Positions 1 through 9,989 are shown, numbered from the stretch's first letter. The stretch is 64,000 bases of DNA from Pseudomonas fluorescens (GCF_001708445.1 NZ_CP015637.1:3969001-4033000); one strand, 5' to 3'. Notes: generated by a model from the sequence alone, not told the origin. A program made the numbers and translations.

Positions 1-2
1 CC

Positions 3-3000
3 CTGATCTACGCCAGCTTCACCTTCCTGTTCTTCGCCCTGGAAGCGGCGATCATGGCCCTGGCCCTGGAGTTGTATTTCCATATACCGCTGGCCTTTGC
101 CTATGTGATCTGCTCGTTGCTGGTGATCCCGCTGGTGGCCTACGGCGTGACCCTGATCAGCCGCCTGCAACTGTGGACGCAACCGTTGTGGCTGCTGTTG
201 CTGGTGCTGCCGTACGGCTTCGTGTGGTGGAAAAACCCCGATGCCTTCAGCGACTGGACCAGTTTTGTCGGGCGCAGCGGCGATGGCGGCGGTTTCAACC
301 TGTTGGCGTTCTGCGCCGCCTGTACCGTGGCGCTGTCGCTGGTGACGCAGATCGGCGAACAGGTGGACTACCTGCGCTTCCTGCCGGAAAAAACCGCGGC
401 CAACCGCAAGCGCTGGTGGGCCGCCCTGCTCTGCTCCGGCCCCGGCTGGATTATCCCGGGCGCGTTGAAGATGTTTGGCGGGGCGTTCCTGGCCTTTCTC
501 GCCCTGCAACATGAAATCCCCATGGAGCGCGCCGCCGAGCCGACCCAGATGTACCTGGTCGCCTTCCGCTATGTGTTCAGCTCGCCGGAATGGGCCCTCG
601 GCGCAATGGTGCTGTTCGTGTTCATTTCACAGATGAAGATCAACCTGACCAACGCCTACGCCGGCTCCCTGGCCTGGTCGAATTTCTTCGCCCGCGTGAC
701 CCACAGCCACCCTGGGCGCGTGGTGTGGCTGGTGTTCAACGTGGCGATCGCGCTGATGCTGATGGAGCTGGGCGTGTTCGATGTGATCGACCAGGTGCTG
801 GGCTTGTACGCCAATATTGCGATTGCCTGGATCGGCACGTTGGTGGCCGACCTGGTGATCAATAAACCCTTGGGGCTGTCACCCAAACATATCGAGTTCA
901 AGCGCGCGCATCTGTACGACATCAACCCGGTGGGCGTCGGCTCGATGCTGATTGCCTCGCTGCTGTCGATCCTCGCCCACTTCGGCCTGTTTGGCGCCCT
1001 GGCACAGGCGGCGCCGCCCTTCGTGGCGCTGGGCACGGCATTGATCATGGCGCCCCTGTTGGCCTGGCTGACGAAGGGCAAGTACTACATCGCGCGCAGC
1101 AGCGACGTGCGCTTGATTCACCCGGTTGCACCGGCGACCCATGCCGTGTGCGGGCTGTGCAGTAACCCGTTCGAGACCGCCGACATGGCGTTCTGCCCGG
1201 CCTACAGCACGCCGATCTGCTCGTTGTGTTGCTCGCTGGATGCGCGCTGTGGCGACCGCTGCAAACCCCATGCGCGATTGGTCAGCCAGTTCGAAGGCGT
1301 ATTGCGCTGGTTGCTGCCCAACACGCTGATGCCGCGCCTGCATACGCGGCTGGCCCATTACCTGGGGCTGCTGTTGGTCCTGGTGTTGCTGCTCGCCGGC
1401 GCCTTGGCCTTGATCTACGTGCAGGCCGCCCAAGGGTTGCCGCATTCGGAGACGTTGTACCAGGCGTTCTTCAAGGCGTTCCTCACCCTCTCGGTGCTGG
1501 CCGCCGTGCTCGCCTGGTGGGTGGTGCTGACCCGCGAAAGCCGCCGCGTCGCCCAGCAGGAATCCGACCGCCAGACCCTGTTGCTGATGCAGGAAATCGA
1601 CGCCCACAGCCTCACCGACCAGGCCTTGCAACAGGCCAAGGAAGCCTCGGAAGCGGCCAACGCCGCCAAAAGCCGCTACGTCACCGGCTTGTCCCACGAA
1701 CTGCGCACGCCGCTCAACAGCATCCTCGGTTTCACCCAGATCCTGCAGCGTGACAGCGCCATGCCCGAGCAGCACCAGGACGCACTGGCGACCATCCTGC
1801 GCAGTGGCTCGCACTTGCTGTCGCTGATCGATGGCCTGCTCGATGTGGCGAAGATCGAGGCCGGCAAGCTGCGCCTGGAGCTGACGGAAATCCCCTTCCC
1901 CGAACTGATCCACGACCTGGAGCAGATGTTCACCCCCCAGGCCCAGGACAAGGGCCTGCGCTTTCGCCTGGACTGCGTGGGCAAGATCCCGGCGGTGGTG
2001 CGCGGCGATGAAAAACGCGTGCGCCAGATCCTGATCAACCTGCTGGGCAACGCGGTGAATTTCACCGACAGCGGCGAAGTGTGCCTGCGGGTCAGCTACA
2101 TGCGCGAGACGGCCAATTTTGAAATCATCGACACCGGTATCGGTATTGATCCGGGGCAGATCGAGCGGATTTTCCAGCCGTTCGAGCGCGGCGACCTGAT
2201 GCGCCAGGACAACGGCGTGGGCCTGGGGCTGACCATTACGCGCATGCTCACTGCCTTGATGGGTGGCGAATTACGCGTGACCAGCGAGCTGGACAAGGGC
2301 ACCTGCTTCCAGGTGCGGCTGTTCCTGTCGCAGGTGCGCGCGCCGCAAGCGGTGGTGCATGTGGAACACGACATCATCGGCTATCAAGGCGAGCGCCGAC
2401 GCATCCTGGTGGTGGACGACCATGTGGACCACCGCAAGGTGCTCAGCGGCATGCTCACGCCGTTGGGCTTCGAGGTGATCCAGGCGAGCAACGGCCAGGA
2501 CGCCATTCGCCAGGTGGCGTTGCTGGCGCCGGACCTGATCCTGATGGACCTGTCGATGCCGACCCTGGACGGCTGGGAGACCAGCCGGCTGATCCGGCGC
2601 AATGCGCTGTCCACCGCGCCGATCATCGTGATTTCGGCCAACGCGTTTACCGACGATCGCGAACGCAGCATCGCCGCCGCCTGCAACGACTACCTGGCCA
2701 AGCCAGTGCGTACCCCGGAGCTGCTCGGGTGCCTGCAACAGCACCTGGGCTTGCAGTGGGTACGGCGCACCAAGAGCCTGGTCCCGCCGCCGCCACCCAG
2801 CGTGCTGCCCAGCGCCGACGACCTCGCGGTACTCGCCGAACTCAGCGCCATTGGCTATGTGCGTGGCCTGCACGAAAAACTCGATACGATCCTTGCCCAG
2901 CGCCCCGACGTAGAGCCGTTCATCACTCAAGTCCGCGGGCTGCTCAAGGGTTTTCGCCTGGATGAACTCAACCGAACCCTCAAGGAGGCCGAAGATGAAT

Positions 3001-3020
3001 GCTCTCACCCGCAGCACTGA
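3..3020 (+). CDS. Hybrid sensor histidine kinase with N-terminal transporter-like domain (5' end outside window)
   Basis: Membrane sensor kinase. The reading frame is open from base 3, upstream of the first ATG at 54, so the true start lies before the window. Numbering from base 54, about residues 1-340 are polytopic and resemble a purine-cytosine/NCS1-type or SSS-type permease domain. Residues about 364-407 form a Cys-rich stretch with CxxC, CxxCC and CxxxC motifs. Two further membrane segments follow at about 435-495. The HisKA box GLSHELRTP has its phospho-His near 548. N (NLLGNAVNF), G1 (DTGIGI) and G2 (GVGLGL) boxes define the HATPase. A receiver domain carries VVDDH, phospho-Asp LMDLS near 832 and a C-terminal K in AKP. 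It overlaps the next gene, a response regulator, so they form one unit. The sensed ligand is unknown, but the transporter-like domain suggests a small solute. Confidence 0.88.
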   Translation: MIYASFTFLFFALEAAIMALALELYFHIPLAFAYVICSLLVIPLVAYGVTLISRLQLWTQPLWLLLLVLPYGFVWWKNPDAFSDWTSFVGRSGDGGGFNLLAFCAACTVALSLVTQIGEQVDYLRFLPEKTAANRKRWWAALLCSGPGWIIPGALKMFGGAFLAFLALQHEIPMERAAEPTQMYLVAFRYVFSSPEWALGAMVLFVFISQMKINLTNAYAGSLAWSNFFARVTHSHPGRVVWLVFNVAIALMLMELGVFDVIDQVLGLYANIAIAWIGTLVADLVINKPLGLSPKHIEFKRAHLYDINPVGVGSMLIASLLSILAHFGLFGALAQAAPPFVALGTALIMAPLLAWLTKGKYYIARSSDVRLIHPVAPATHAVCGLCSNPFETADMAFCPAYSTPICSLCCSLDARCGDRCKPHARLVSQFEGVLRWLLPNTLMPRLHTRLAHYLGLLLVLVLLLAGALALIYVQAAQGLPHSETLYQAFFKAFLTLSVLAAVLAWWVVLTRESRRVAQQESDRQTLLLMQEIDAHSLTDQALQQAKEASEAANAAKSRYVTGLSHELRTPLNSILGFTQILQRDSAMPEQHQDALATILRSGSHLLSLIDGLLDVAKIEAGKLRLELTEIPFPELIHDLEQMFTPQAQDKGLRFRLDCVGKIPAVVRGDEKRVRQILINLLGNAVNFTDSGEVCLRVSYMRETANFEIIDTGIGIDPGQIERIFQPFERGDLMRQDNGVGLGLTITRMLTALMGGELRVTSELDKGTCFQVRLFLSQVRAPQAVVHVEHDIIGYQGERRRILVVDDHVDHRKVLSGMLTPLGFEVIQASNGQDAIRQVALLAPDLILMDLSMPTLDGWETSRLIRRNALSTAPIIVISANAFTDDRERSIAAACNDYLAKPVRTPELLGCLQQHLGLQWVRRTKSLVPPPPPSVLPSADDLAVLAELSAIGYVRGLHEKLDTILAQRPDVEPFITQVRGLLKGFRLDELNRTLKEAEDECSHPQH

Positions 3021-3660
3021 ACCTGGCGTGGTGCTGATCGTCGACGACACGCCGGACAACCTGGCGATGCTCTCCGACGCCCTCGACGACGCCGGCTACA
3101 TGGTGCTGGTGGCTCTCGATGGCCTCAGCGCGCTGAACCGCGTGCAACGCCGGCGCCCCGACCTGATCCTGCTGGACGCGATGATGCCGGGCCTGGACGG
3201 TTTCGAAACCTGCCGCCGGCTCAAGGCAATGCCGGCCAGCGCGGATATCCCGGTGGTGTTCATGACCGGGCTGACCGACAGCAAGCATGTTGTGCAAGGC
3301 TTCGAGGTCGGTGGCAGCGACTACGTGACCAAGCCGATCCAGACCGACGAAGTACTGGCGCGGGTGGCGGCGCACTTGCGCACCTCACGCATCCTGATGT
3401 CTGCACGGGCGGCGACGCAACCGAGTGCGTTGACCCTGGAGGATGAGCCGGCGCACCGGCTGTTGTCCGCCAGGTTCCAACTGACCGAGCGTGAGGTGGA
3501 GGTGTTGCGCTGGGTCGCGTGCGGCAAGACCAACCGGGATATCGGCGATATCCTGGGGTTGAGCCCGCGCACGGTGAACAAGCACCTGGAGCATGTGTAT
3601 GTGAAGTTGGGAGTGGAGACCCGCACCGCCGCGACGTCAGTGGCGTTAGCGGCAATCTGA
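2995..3660 (+). CDS. LuxR/NarL-type response regulator
   Basis: DNA-binding response regulator of 221 residues. The N-terminal receiver domain shows LIVDDTPDN, the phospho-acceptor LLDAMMPG and the conserved Lys of VTKPI. The C-terminal LuxR HTH begins at LTEREVEVLRWVACGKTN and contains the recognition helix SPRTVNKHLEHV. I chose the ATG at 2995 because AAGGAGG lies 7 bases upstream. An in-frame ATG at 2962 has no comparable site. The gene overlaps the 3' end of the hybrid kinase by 26 bp, which implies translational coupling and a cognate pair. Target genes cannot be told from the sequence. Confidence 0.9.
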   Translation: MNALTRSTEPGVVLIVDDTPDNLAMLSDALDDAGYMVLVALDGLSALNRVQRRRPDLILLDAMMPGLDGFETCRRLKAMPASADIPVVFMTGLTDSKHVVQGFEVGGSDYVTKPIQTDEVLARVAAHLRTSRILMSARAATQPSALTLEDEPAHRLLSARFQLTEREVEVLRWVACGKTNRDIGDILGLSPRTVNKHLEHVYVKLGVETRTAATSVALAAI

Positions 3661-3694
3661 TGTGGAAGGTCCCGCCAAATCTGCGGCCCCCCCC

Positions 3695-3819
3695 CTGTGG
3701 CGAGCGGGCTTGCCCCGCGTTGGGGCGCGAAGCGGCCCTGAAACCAGTCTCCCGGTTCTACCAGAAGGAATGCGGCGGCCTTATTGGGGCTGCTTCGCAG
3801 CCCAACGCGGGGCAAGCCC
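3695..3819. repeat. REPIN of the TGTGGCGAGCGGGC class, interrupted on its right side
   Basis: Two inverted REP arms (TGTGGCGAGCGGGCTTGCCC on the left, GGGGCTGCTTCGCAGCCC followed by CAACGCGGGGCAAGCC on the right) flank a short loop. The right arm should continue with CGCTCGCCACA, as in the copies near 14.2 and 57.8 kb. Here it stops after GGGCAAGCCC and passes directly into the end of an inverted-repeat element. Confidence 0.8.
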
Positions 3820-6800
3820 TAATGCCGTTCAGTTAAGGCTTTTTTGCCCACCAGCACATCCGGCCCGACGCCTGCCTCGAGCAAACGATGGGCCAGGCGA
3901 TTGGCGCGGCGGTTCAGCTCGGCATAGCTCAGCGACACATCGCCGAAGTGCAACGCCGGTGCAGCCGGTGTGCGGGCGACCTGCGCTTCAATCAGCTCAT
4001 GCACGCAACGCTGCAACGGGTAGTCCCGCGCGGTGGCATTCCAGTCGCCGAGCACCTGGCGGCGCGCGGCCTCCGTCAGCGACGGCAAATCCCCCAGGCG
4101 CTGCGCTGTGGTACTGGCCAAGCCTTGCAACAGGTACTGGAAGTGCGTGGCCAGTTGCTCGATCTGCGCCTCACTGAACACCTGCACATCAAAGCTGAAC
4201 TCGAATTCCAGGCCCGCGCCTGCCCCCAACAATACCGTCAGTGGGTAGTGGGTCTGCTCGATGTTCTGCACATCACTGAAGGTCAACCCGGCCGGCGCGC
4301 CAGCGGCCAGCGCGGCGGAAACCGGATAGTTTTCAAACACCAGCAGCGTGTCGAACAACGCCGCGCCACTGGCGCCCGCCCAACGCTGGATATCGAACAA
4401 GGGCGTGTGCTCGTGCTCACGCAAGCTGAGGTTCTGCGCCTGTACCTGTTGCAACCACTCTCTGACCCACAAGGTCGGGTTCGGGGTGGCGATCACCGGC
4501 AAGGTATTGATGAACAGCCCGACCTGCTGCTCCACACCCGGCAAACCCGCCGGCCGCCCGGCCACCGTGGCGCCGAACACCACGGTGTCCTGGCCGGTCT
4601 GGCGTTGCAGCAGCAACAGCCAGGCGGCTTGCACCAGCGTGTTCAGGGTGATTTTGTGGGCCTGGGCAAACGCCTTGAGTGGCGCGGTCTGCGCGACGCT
4701 CAGGGCCAGGGCGTAGCTGCCCTTGGCCGAAGAATGCTCGGTCGGGGTGGCGCGCGCCAAGCGCGTCGGCGCCTGCAACGTGGCCAACTGGCCTTTCCAG
4801 AATGCCTCGCTGGTCGACGAGTCCTGGCCTTGCAACCAGCCAATGTAGTCGCGGTAATGCCCTTGCAGCGCCGGCAACGGCTGGCCGACATAGTGCTGTA
4901 AGACCTCCCCCAACAATTGCGCCCGGCTCCAACCGTCCAACAGGATGTGATGGTTGGTGAGGATCAGGTGGAAACGATCGACACCGATACGCACCAGTTT
5001 CAGGCTGAGCAACGGCGCCCGATCCAACACGAAACCTTGCGCGCGCGTGGATTCGCTCAACGCATCCAATGCCGCTTGCGGGTCTGGTTGCGCCTGCCAG
5101 TCGTACTCGACGAAGGGCAAGGCGCTCTCGCGATACACCGCTTGCAACGGCTGCGCCTGGTCCTGCTGCCAGATAAACCCGGTGCGCAACATGTCGTGCC
5201 GCGCCAGCACCTGTTCCCAGGCGCGTTTGAAGCGCGGCACGTCCAGGCCGTGGAGATTGGCGCGCAACTGGCTGACATAGATTGCGTCCTGATCCTGCTG
5301 GTACAGGCTGTGGAACAGCATGCCCTGTTGCATCGGTGACAGTGGGTACAGGTCCTGCACGTCGCGCGATGGCAGCGCCAGGTCGTCCAGTTGCCGTTGA
5401 GTCAAACGGGCCAGGCTGACATCCGCCGGCGTGAAAGCACCGTGTTGCGGATCGACGCAATGCTCGATCAGCGCCAACAGCTCGCGCTGGTAATCGTCCG
5501 CCAGGCCCTGAAGGGTCGAGGCCTGGAACATCTCGCGGCTGAAGCCCCATTGCAGCGCCAGTTCGCCACCGTACACCTGGCCCTCCACCGTCAGCCAGTT
5601 GGCCAGCGGTGCTGCCGGGTCCTGGGCCTGGCCACTGCCTTGGCTGGCGGGTACGAACAGCGCCGACTCATCGAACTGGCGGTCGAACTGGCCCAGGTAG
5701 TTGAAGGTAATGCGCGGCGCGGCCAACCCGGCGAGGGACGCGCGGGCCTCGGGCGTCCCCAGATAACGCAGCAGGCCGTAGCCCAGGCCCTTGTCGGGCA
5801 CGGCACGCAGTTGCTCCTTGACCGCTTTGATCGCGCTCGACAACTCGCCATCGGCTTGCAGGCGGACCGGGAACAGGCTGGTGAACCAACCGACGGTGCG
5901 GGTCAGGTCGAGCCCATCGAACAGGTCTTCGCGGCCATGGCCTTCGAGCTGGATCAGCGCGGCAGGCTGGCCGCTCCAACGGCAGATCACGCGGACCAAC
6001 GCGGTCAGCAGCAGGTCATTGACCTGGGTGCGATAGGCCAGCGGCGCGTCCTGCAACAACCGGCGGGTCTGCTCGGCATTGAGGCGGGTCTCGAGCCTGC
6101 CCTCCAGGTGGTTTTGCAGGCCGCCCTGGGGGTTGTCGCACGGCAGCTCGGTGTCGCTGGACTGGGCCTGCCAGTACGGCAATTGCGCGCTGAGGGTGCT
6201 TGCATGGGCCTGCAACTGCCGCGCCCAGTGCTGGTAGGCGCTGGTCTTGTTTGGCAAGGGCTGCTCGCGATAAGCCTGTTGCAGGTCCTCCAGCAGAATG
6301 CGCCAGGACACGCCATCGACCACCAGGTGGTGCACCACCAGCAGCAAGCGTTGTGTGCCATCGGCCAGGCTGACCAACGCGGCACGCAGCAGCGGGCCTT
6401 GCGCCAGGTCGAGGCTGCGCTGGGCTTCGTCACACAGCGCTGCCAGCTCAGCATCGGTGCTCGCGTGGGATTGCCACAACGCCGCCTCCGTCACCGGGGC
6501 GGCGTAGGCTTGCTGCCAGCCGTCGCCCTGTGGGGTAAAACGCAGGCGCAGGGCGTCGTGATGGTTGATCAAGTGCGTCAAGGCGGCGTCCAGCCGCGCA
6601 GGCTCCAGCGCCTCGCGCGGGGTCAGCAACAGTGACTGGTTCCAATGCTGGCGCGCCGGGATCGCCTGGGCGAAAAAACCCTGCTGCACCGGGGTCAGGA
6701 TCACCTCCCCGCTCACCGGGCCCTGATCGATAACGATCGACGCGTCCTGGCTCGCTACCCGCGCCAGGCTGCGCACACTCTGGTACTGGAACAGGTCGCG

Positions 6801-9800
6801 CGGGCTCAGGCGTATGCCCGCCTGGCGCGCACGGCTGACCACCTGGATGGAGATGATCGAGTCGCCGCCCAGTTCGAAAAAGTTGTCGTCCAGGCCGACC
6901 TGCTCGACCCCGAGCACATCGCGCCAGATCGCCGCCAACGCTTTCTGTACAGGCTCCTGCGGGGCCGCGAATGCCTGCTGCGCCACGGCTTCCGGCAATG
7001 GCAAGGCCTTGCGGTCGAGCTTGCCGTTGGCGGTCACCGGCAGCTGGTCCAGGGTGATCAAATGGGTGGGGACCATGTACTCCGGCAAGCTGTCGAGCAG
7101 CCAGGCCTTGAGGTCGATTGGCGCGTCGCCATTCGGCACCAGGTACGCCACCAACTGCTTGCCGCCGTGAACCAGCACCACGGCTTCACGTACGCCGGGG
7201 TGCTGCATCAGTTGCGCTTCAATTTCGCCCAGCTCGATGCGCAGGCCGCGCAACTTGACCTGATGATCGAGGCGGCCCAGGTATTCGAGCACGCCGTCGG
7301 CCCGTTGGCGCACGCGGTCGCCGGTACGGTACAGGCGCTCCCCCGCAACGAACGGGCTCGGCACAAAGCGCTCCGCCGTCAACCCAGGGCGCCGATGGTA
7401 ACTGCGCGCCAGGCCGGTGCCGCCCAGGTACAGCTCGCCGGATACGCCAGCGGGCACGGGGTTGAGCTGGGCGTCGAGCACATAGGTGGCGAGGTTGGCG
7501 ATCGGGCGGCCAATGGGCACGCTATCGGCGCCTTCGTCGACGCACGTCCAGTGGGTCACGTCGATGGCGGCTTCGGTCGGGCCGTAGAGGTTGTACAGGG
7601 CGGCGTTCGGCAATTTGGCGAACACCTGGCGTTGCGCGTCGAGGGGCAATGCCTCGCCGCTGCACACGATGCGCTTGAGGCGGGTACAGCGCTGCACGCC
7701 CGGCTCATGGATAAACGCCTGGAGCATCGACGGCACAAAGTGCAAGGTGGTGATGGCGTGCTGGCCGATGGTCTCGATCAGGCGCGCGGGCTCGCGGTGT
7801 TCGCCTGGCGCGGCCACCACCAGGCGAGCGCCGGTCATCAGCGGCCAGAAGAACTCCCATACCGATACGTCAAAGCTGAACGGAGTTTTCTGCAGGACCG
7901 CGTCACTGGCATCCAACGCGTAGGCCTGCTGCATCCAGCACAGGCGGTTGACCAGTGCACGGTGGCTGTTGCCGGCGCCCTTGGGCTTGCCGGTGGAGCC
8001 GGAGGTGTAGATCACGTAGGCCAGGTTCTGCGCCTGCATGGGCACCGCCGGCGAGGCGCTGCTATAGCCCTCCAGCCACAGCGCGGGCTGGTCCAGGGCA
8101 ATCACCCGCAGGCCAGCGGCAGGCAACAACGGCAATAGGCTCTGTTGGCTGAGCAGCAGCGCAATGCCACTGTCTTCGATCATGTAGGCCAGGCGTTCCT
8201 GGGGGTATTCGGGGTCCAGCGGTACATAGGCGCCACCGGCCTTGAGGATCGCCAGCAGGCCGACCACCATGTGGAGGGAGCGCTCGACACAAATCCCCAC
8301 CAGCACGTCCGGGCCGACGCCCTGCTCGCGCAAGGCGTGGGCCAGTTGATTGGCGCGCGCGTCGAGTTGCGCATAGGTCAAGGTGGTGGTGCCGAACACC
8401 AGCGCCGGGGCATCCGGTGTGCGCTGCACCTGGTCTTCGATCAAGTGGTGCATGGCACGTTCAGTCGGGTACGGCGCGGCGGTCTGGTTCCAGGCCTGCA
8501 CCAGCAGGTGCTGCTCGTCGGCGGCCAGCATCGGCAACTCACCGATGCGCTGCTCACCATCGGCCACCATGGCCTGCAACAGACGGATCCAGTGGCGCGC
8601 CATACGGGCGATGGAGGGCGCGTCGAACAGGTCGTTGGCGTAAGTCAGCGCGGCATGCAGGGTGCCGGACTTTTCATAGGTATCAAGGGTCAGGTCGAAC
8701 TGGGTGGTGCGGCCCTGCCACTCCACCAGGGCCAGTTCCAGGCCAGAGGCAGTGCGGACCGAGGCAATGTCGGCCACCACCGGCTGGTGGTTGTACATCA
8801 CCTGGAACAGCGGCGTATGGCTGAGGCTGCGCTCGACCTTCAGGGCTTCTACCAAGCGTTCGAACGGCAACTCCTGGTGGTCCTGGGCGCCCAGGGCATG
8901 CTCCTTGATGGCGTGCAGCAACTCGGCCACGCGGGTCTGCCCGGTCAGCTCGGTGCGCAGCACCTGGGTGTTGACGAAGAAGCCGATCAGCCCTTCGACT
9001 TCACTGCGATTGCGGTTGGCGATGGGCACGCCGATGCGCAGATCAACCTGCCCGGTGTAGCGATGCAACAACACGTTGAACGCGCCAAGCAGCAGCATGA
9101 ACAGCGTGACATTGTGCTTTTGCGCGCAGTTGCGCAGTTGTACCGCCAGTGCCGGGTCGATTGCGAAGGTATGGCGCGTGCCCTGATAGCTGGGCATGGC
9201 CGGGCGTGGACGGTCGGTCGGCAATTCCAGTACCGGGTGCTCATCGCCCAGGCGCGCTTGCCAGTAGTCGAGCTGGCGCGCCTGCTCCCCAGCTTCCAGC
9301 CAGCAGCGCTGCCACAGGGCATAGTCGCTGTACTGGATCGGCAATGGCGGCAGTTGCGGCGTGTCGTTGCGCTCGTGGGCGTCGTAAAAGCGGATGAACT
9401 CGTCGATCAGCACGTTCATCGACCAGCCATCGGAGACGATATGGTGCAGGGTCAGCAGCAGCACGTGTTCCTGTGCATCGAGCTTGAGCAACTGCACACG
9501 CAGCAACGGCCCGTGCTCCAGGTCGAACGGCAACAGCGATTGACGGGTTGCCGCCTGGTTGACGGCCTGCTCGCGCGCCGTCGGCTCCAATGCGCTGAAA
9601 TCCAGGTGTTCGATGGCCAGCGATGGCTCGACGGCCACCTGCACCAGGCGCTCATCGGCCTGGCGCTGGAACACCGTGCGCAACGTTTCATGGCGCGCCA
9701 CCAGGCTGGCGAATGCCTGCTCCATGGCGCGCTGGTTCAATGCGCCCTTGAGCCGCACCGCCCCCGGCAAATTGTAGGCGCCGCTGGTCGGGTCCAGTTG

Positions 9801-9989
9801 CCACAGAAACCACATGCGCTGCTGCGCGTAGGACAACGCCTGGCGATCCTGCGCCTCCACCCCTGCCGGAATCGGAAACCGGGAAAAATCCACCCCTTCC
9901 TTCTGCAACGCCTGCAGGAACAGCTGGCGTTTTTCCAGGGGCAACCCGATAAACCGGCGAGCAAGTTTCAAGGAGTCTTCAGCATTCAT
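3819..9989 (-). CDS. Truncated non-ribosomal peptide synthetase, pyoverdine side-chain type (C-A-T-E-C-partial A)
   Basis: 2056 residues from an ATG at 9989; the opening MNAEDSLKLARRFI is, from memory, typical of pyoverdine synthetases of the PvdI/PvdJ type. Domain order: condensation (HHIVSDG near 182); adenylation (YTSGSTGKPKG near 668); carrier (GGDSI, Ser near 1044); epimerization (HHLVVDG near 1220); a second condensation domain (HHILLDG near 1680); and the first about 65 residues of another adenylation domain. The specificity residues of A1 read D-V-W-H-V-S-L-I-D, the known serine code, so with the E domain it should supply D-Ser. The product stops at VLVG followed by KKALTERH, encoded by a mobile-element end. 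A2 lacks all catalytic motifs after A1, and there is no downstream carrier or thioesterase. The protein is therefore probably non-functional as a full assembly-line member. Confidence 0.88.
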   Translation of the reverse strand: MNAEDSLKLARRFIGLPLEKRQLFLQALQKEGVDFSRFPIPAGVEAQDRQALSYAQQRMWFLWQLDPTSGAYNLPGAVRLKGALNQRAMEQAFASLVARHETLRTVFQRQADERLVQVAVEPSLAIEHLDFSALEPTAREQAVNQAATRQSLLPFDLEHGPLLRVQLLKLDAQEHVLLLTLHHIVSDGWSMNVLIDEFIRFYDAHERNDTPQLPPLPIQYSDYALWQRCWLEAGEQARQLDYWQARLGDEHPVLELPTDRPRPAMPSYQGTRHTFAIDPALAVQLRNCAQKHNVTLFMLLLGAFNVLLHRYTGQVDLRIGVPIANRNRSEVEGLIGFFVNTQVLRTELTGQTRVAELLHAIKEHALGAQDHQELPFERLVEALKVERSLSHTPLFQVMYNHQPVVADIASVRTASGLELALVEWQGRTTQFDLTLDTYEKSGTLHAALTYANDLFDAPSIARMARHWIRLLQAMVADGEQRIGELPMLAADEQHLLVQAWNQTAAPYPTERAMHHLIEDQVQRTPDAPALVFGTTTLTYAQLDARANQLAHALREQGVGPDVLVGICVERSLHMVVGLLAILKAGGAYVPLDPEYPQERLAYMIEDSGIALLLSQQSLLPLLPAAGLRVIALDQPALWLEGYSSASPAVPMQAQNLAYVIYTSGSTGKPKGAGNSHRALVNRLCWMQQAYALDASDAVLQKTPFSFDVSVWEFFWPLMTGARLVVAAPGEHREPARLIETIGQHAITTLHFVPSMLQAFIHEPGVQRCTRLKRIVCSGEALPLDAQRQVFAKLPNAALYNLYGPTEAAIDVTHWTCVDEGADSVPIGRPIANLATYVLDAQLNPVPAGVSGELYLGGTGLARSYHRRPGLTAERFVPSPFVAGERLYRTGDRVRQRADGVLEYLGRLDHQVKLRGLRIELGEIEAQLMQHPGVREAVVLVHGGKQLVAYLVPNGDAPIDLKAWLLDSLPEYMVPTHLITLDQLPVTANGKLDRKALPLPEAVAQQAFAAPQEPVQKALAAIWRDVLGVEQVGLDDNFFELGGDSIISIQVVSRARQAGIRLSPRDLFQYQSVRSLARVASQDASIVIDQGPVSGEVILTPVQQGFFAQAIPARQHWNQSLLLTPREALEPARLDAALTHLINHHDALRLRFTPQGDGWQQAYAAPVTEAALWQSHASTDAELAALCDEAQRSLDLAQGPLLRAALVSLADGTQRLLLVVHHLVVDGVSWRILLEDLQQAYREQPLPNKTSAYQHWARQLQAHASTLSAQLPYWQAQSSDTELPCDNPQGGLQNHLEGRLETRLNAEQTRRLLQDAPLAYRTQVNDLLLTALVRVICRWSGQPAALIQLEGHGREDLFDGLDLTRTVGWFTSLFPVRLQADGELSSAIKAVKEQLRAVPDKGLGYGLLRYLGTPEARASLAGLAAPRITFNYLGQFDRQFDESALFVPASQGSGQAQDPAAPLANWLTVEGQVYGGELALQWGFSREMFQASTLQGLADDYQRELLALIEHCVDPQHGAFTPADVSLARLTQRQLDDLALPSRDVQDLYPLSPMQQGMLFHSLYQQDQDAIYVSQLRANLHGLDVPRFKRAWEQVLARHDMLRTGFIWQQDQAQPLQAVYRESALPFVEYDWQAQPDPQAALDALSESTRAQGFVLDRAPLLSLKLVRIGVDRFHLILTNHHILLDGWSRAQLLGEVLQHYVGQPLPALQGHYRDYIGWLQGQDSSTSEAFWKGQLATLQAPTRLARATPTEHSSAKGSYALALSVAQTAPLKAFAQAHKITLNTLVQAAWLLLLQRQTGQDTVVFGATVAGRPAGLPGVEQQVGLFINTLPVIATPNPTLWVREWLQQVQAQNLSLREHEHTPLFDIQRWAGASGAALFDTLLVFENYPVSAALAAGAPAGLTFSDVQNIEQTHYPLTVLLGAGAGLEFEFSFDVQVFSEAQIEQLATHFQYLLQGLASTTAQRLGDLPSLTEAARRQVLGDWNATARDYPLQRCVHELIEAQVARTPAAPALHFGDVSLSYAELNRRANRLAHRLLEAGVGPDVLVGKKALTERH
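3820..3845. mobile_element. Solitary 26-bp end of a MITE/IS-like element
   Basis: Begins with the 18-bp terminal repeat TAATGCCGTTCAGTTAAG followed by GCTTTTTT. The same end, preceded by the same REP bases, occurs at 26642, where the element is complete. Only this end remains here, and the next base rightward already belongs to the NRPS reading frame. This is consistent with a deletion that removed the rest of the element, the second REP half and the 3' part of the NRPS gene. A misjoin at a repeat is also possible. Confidence 0.7.
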
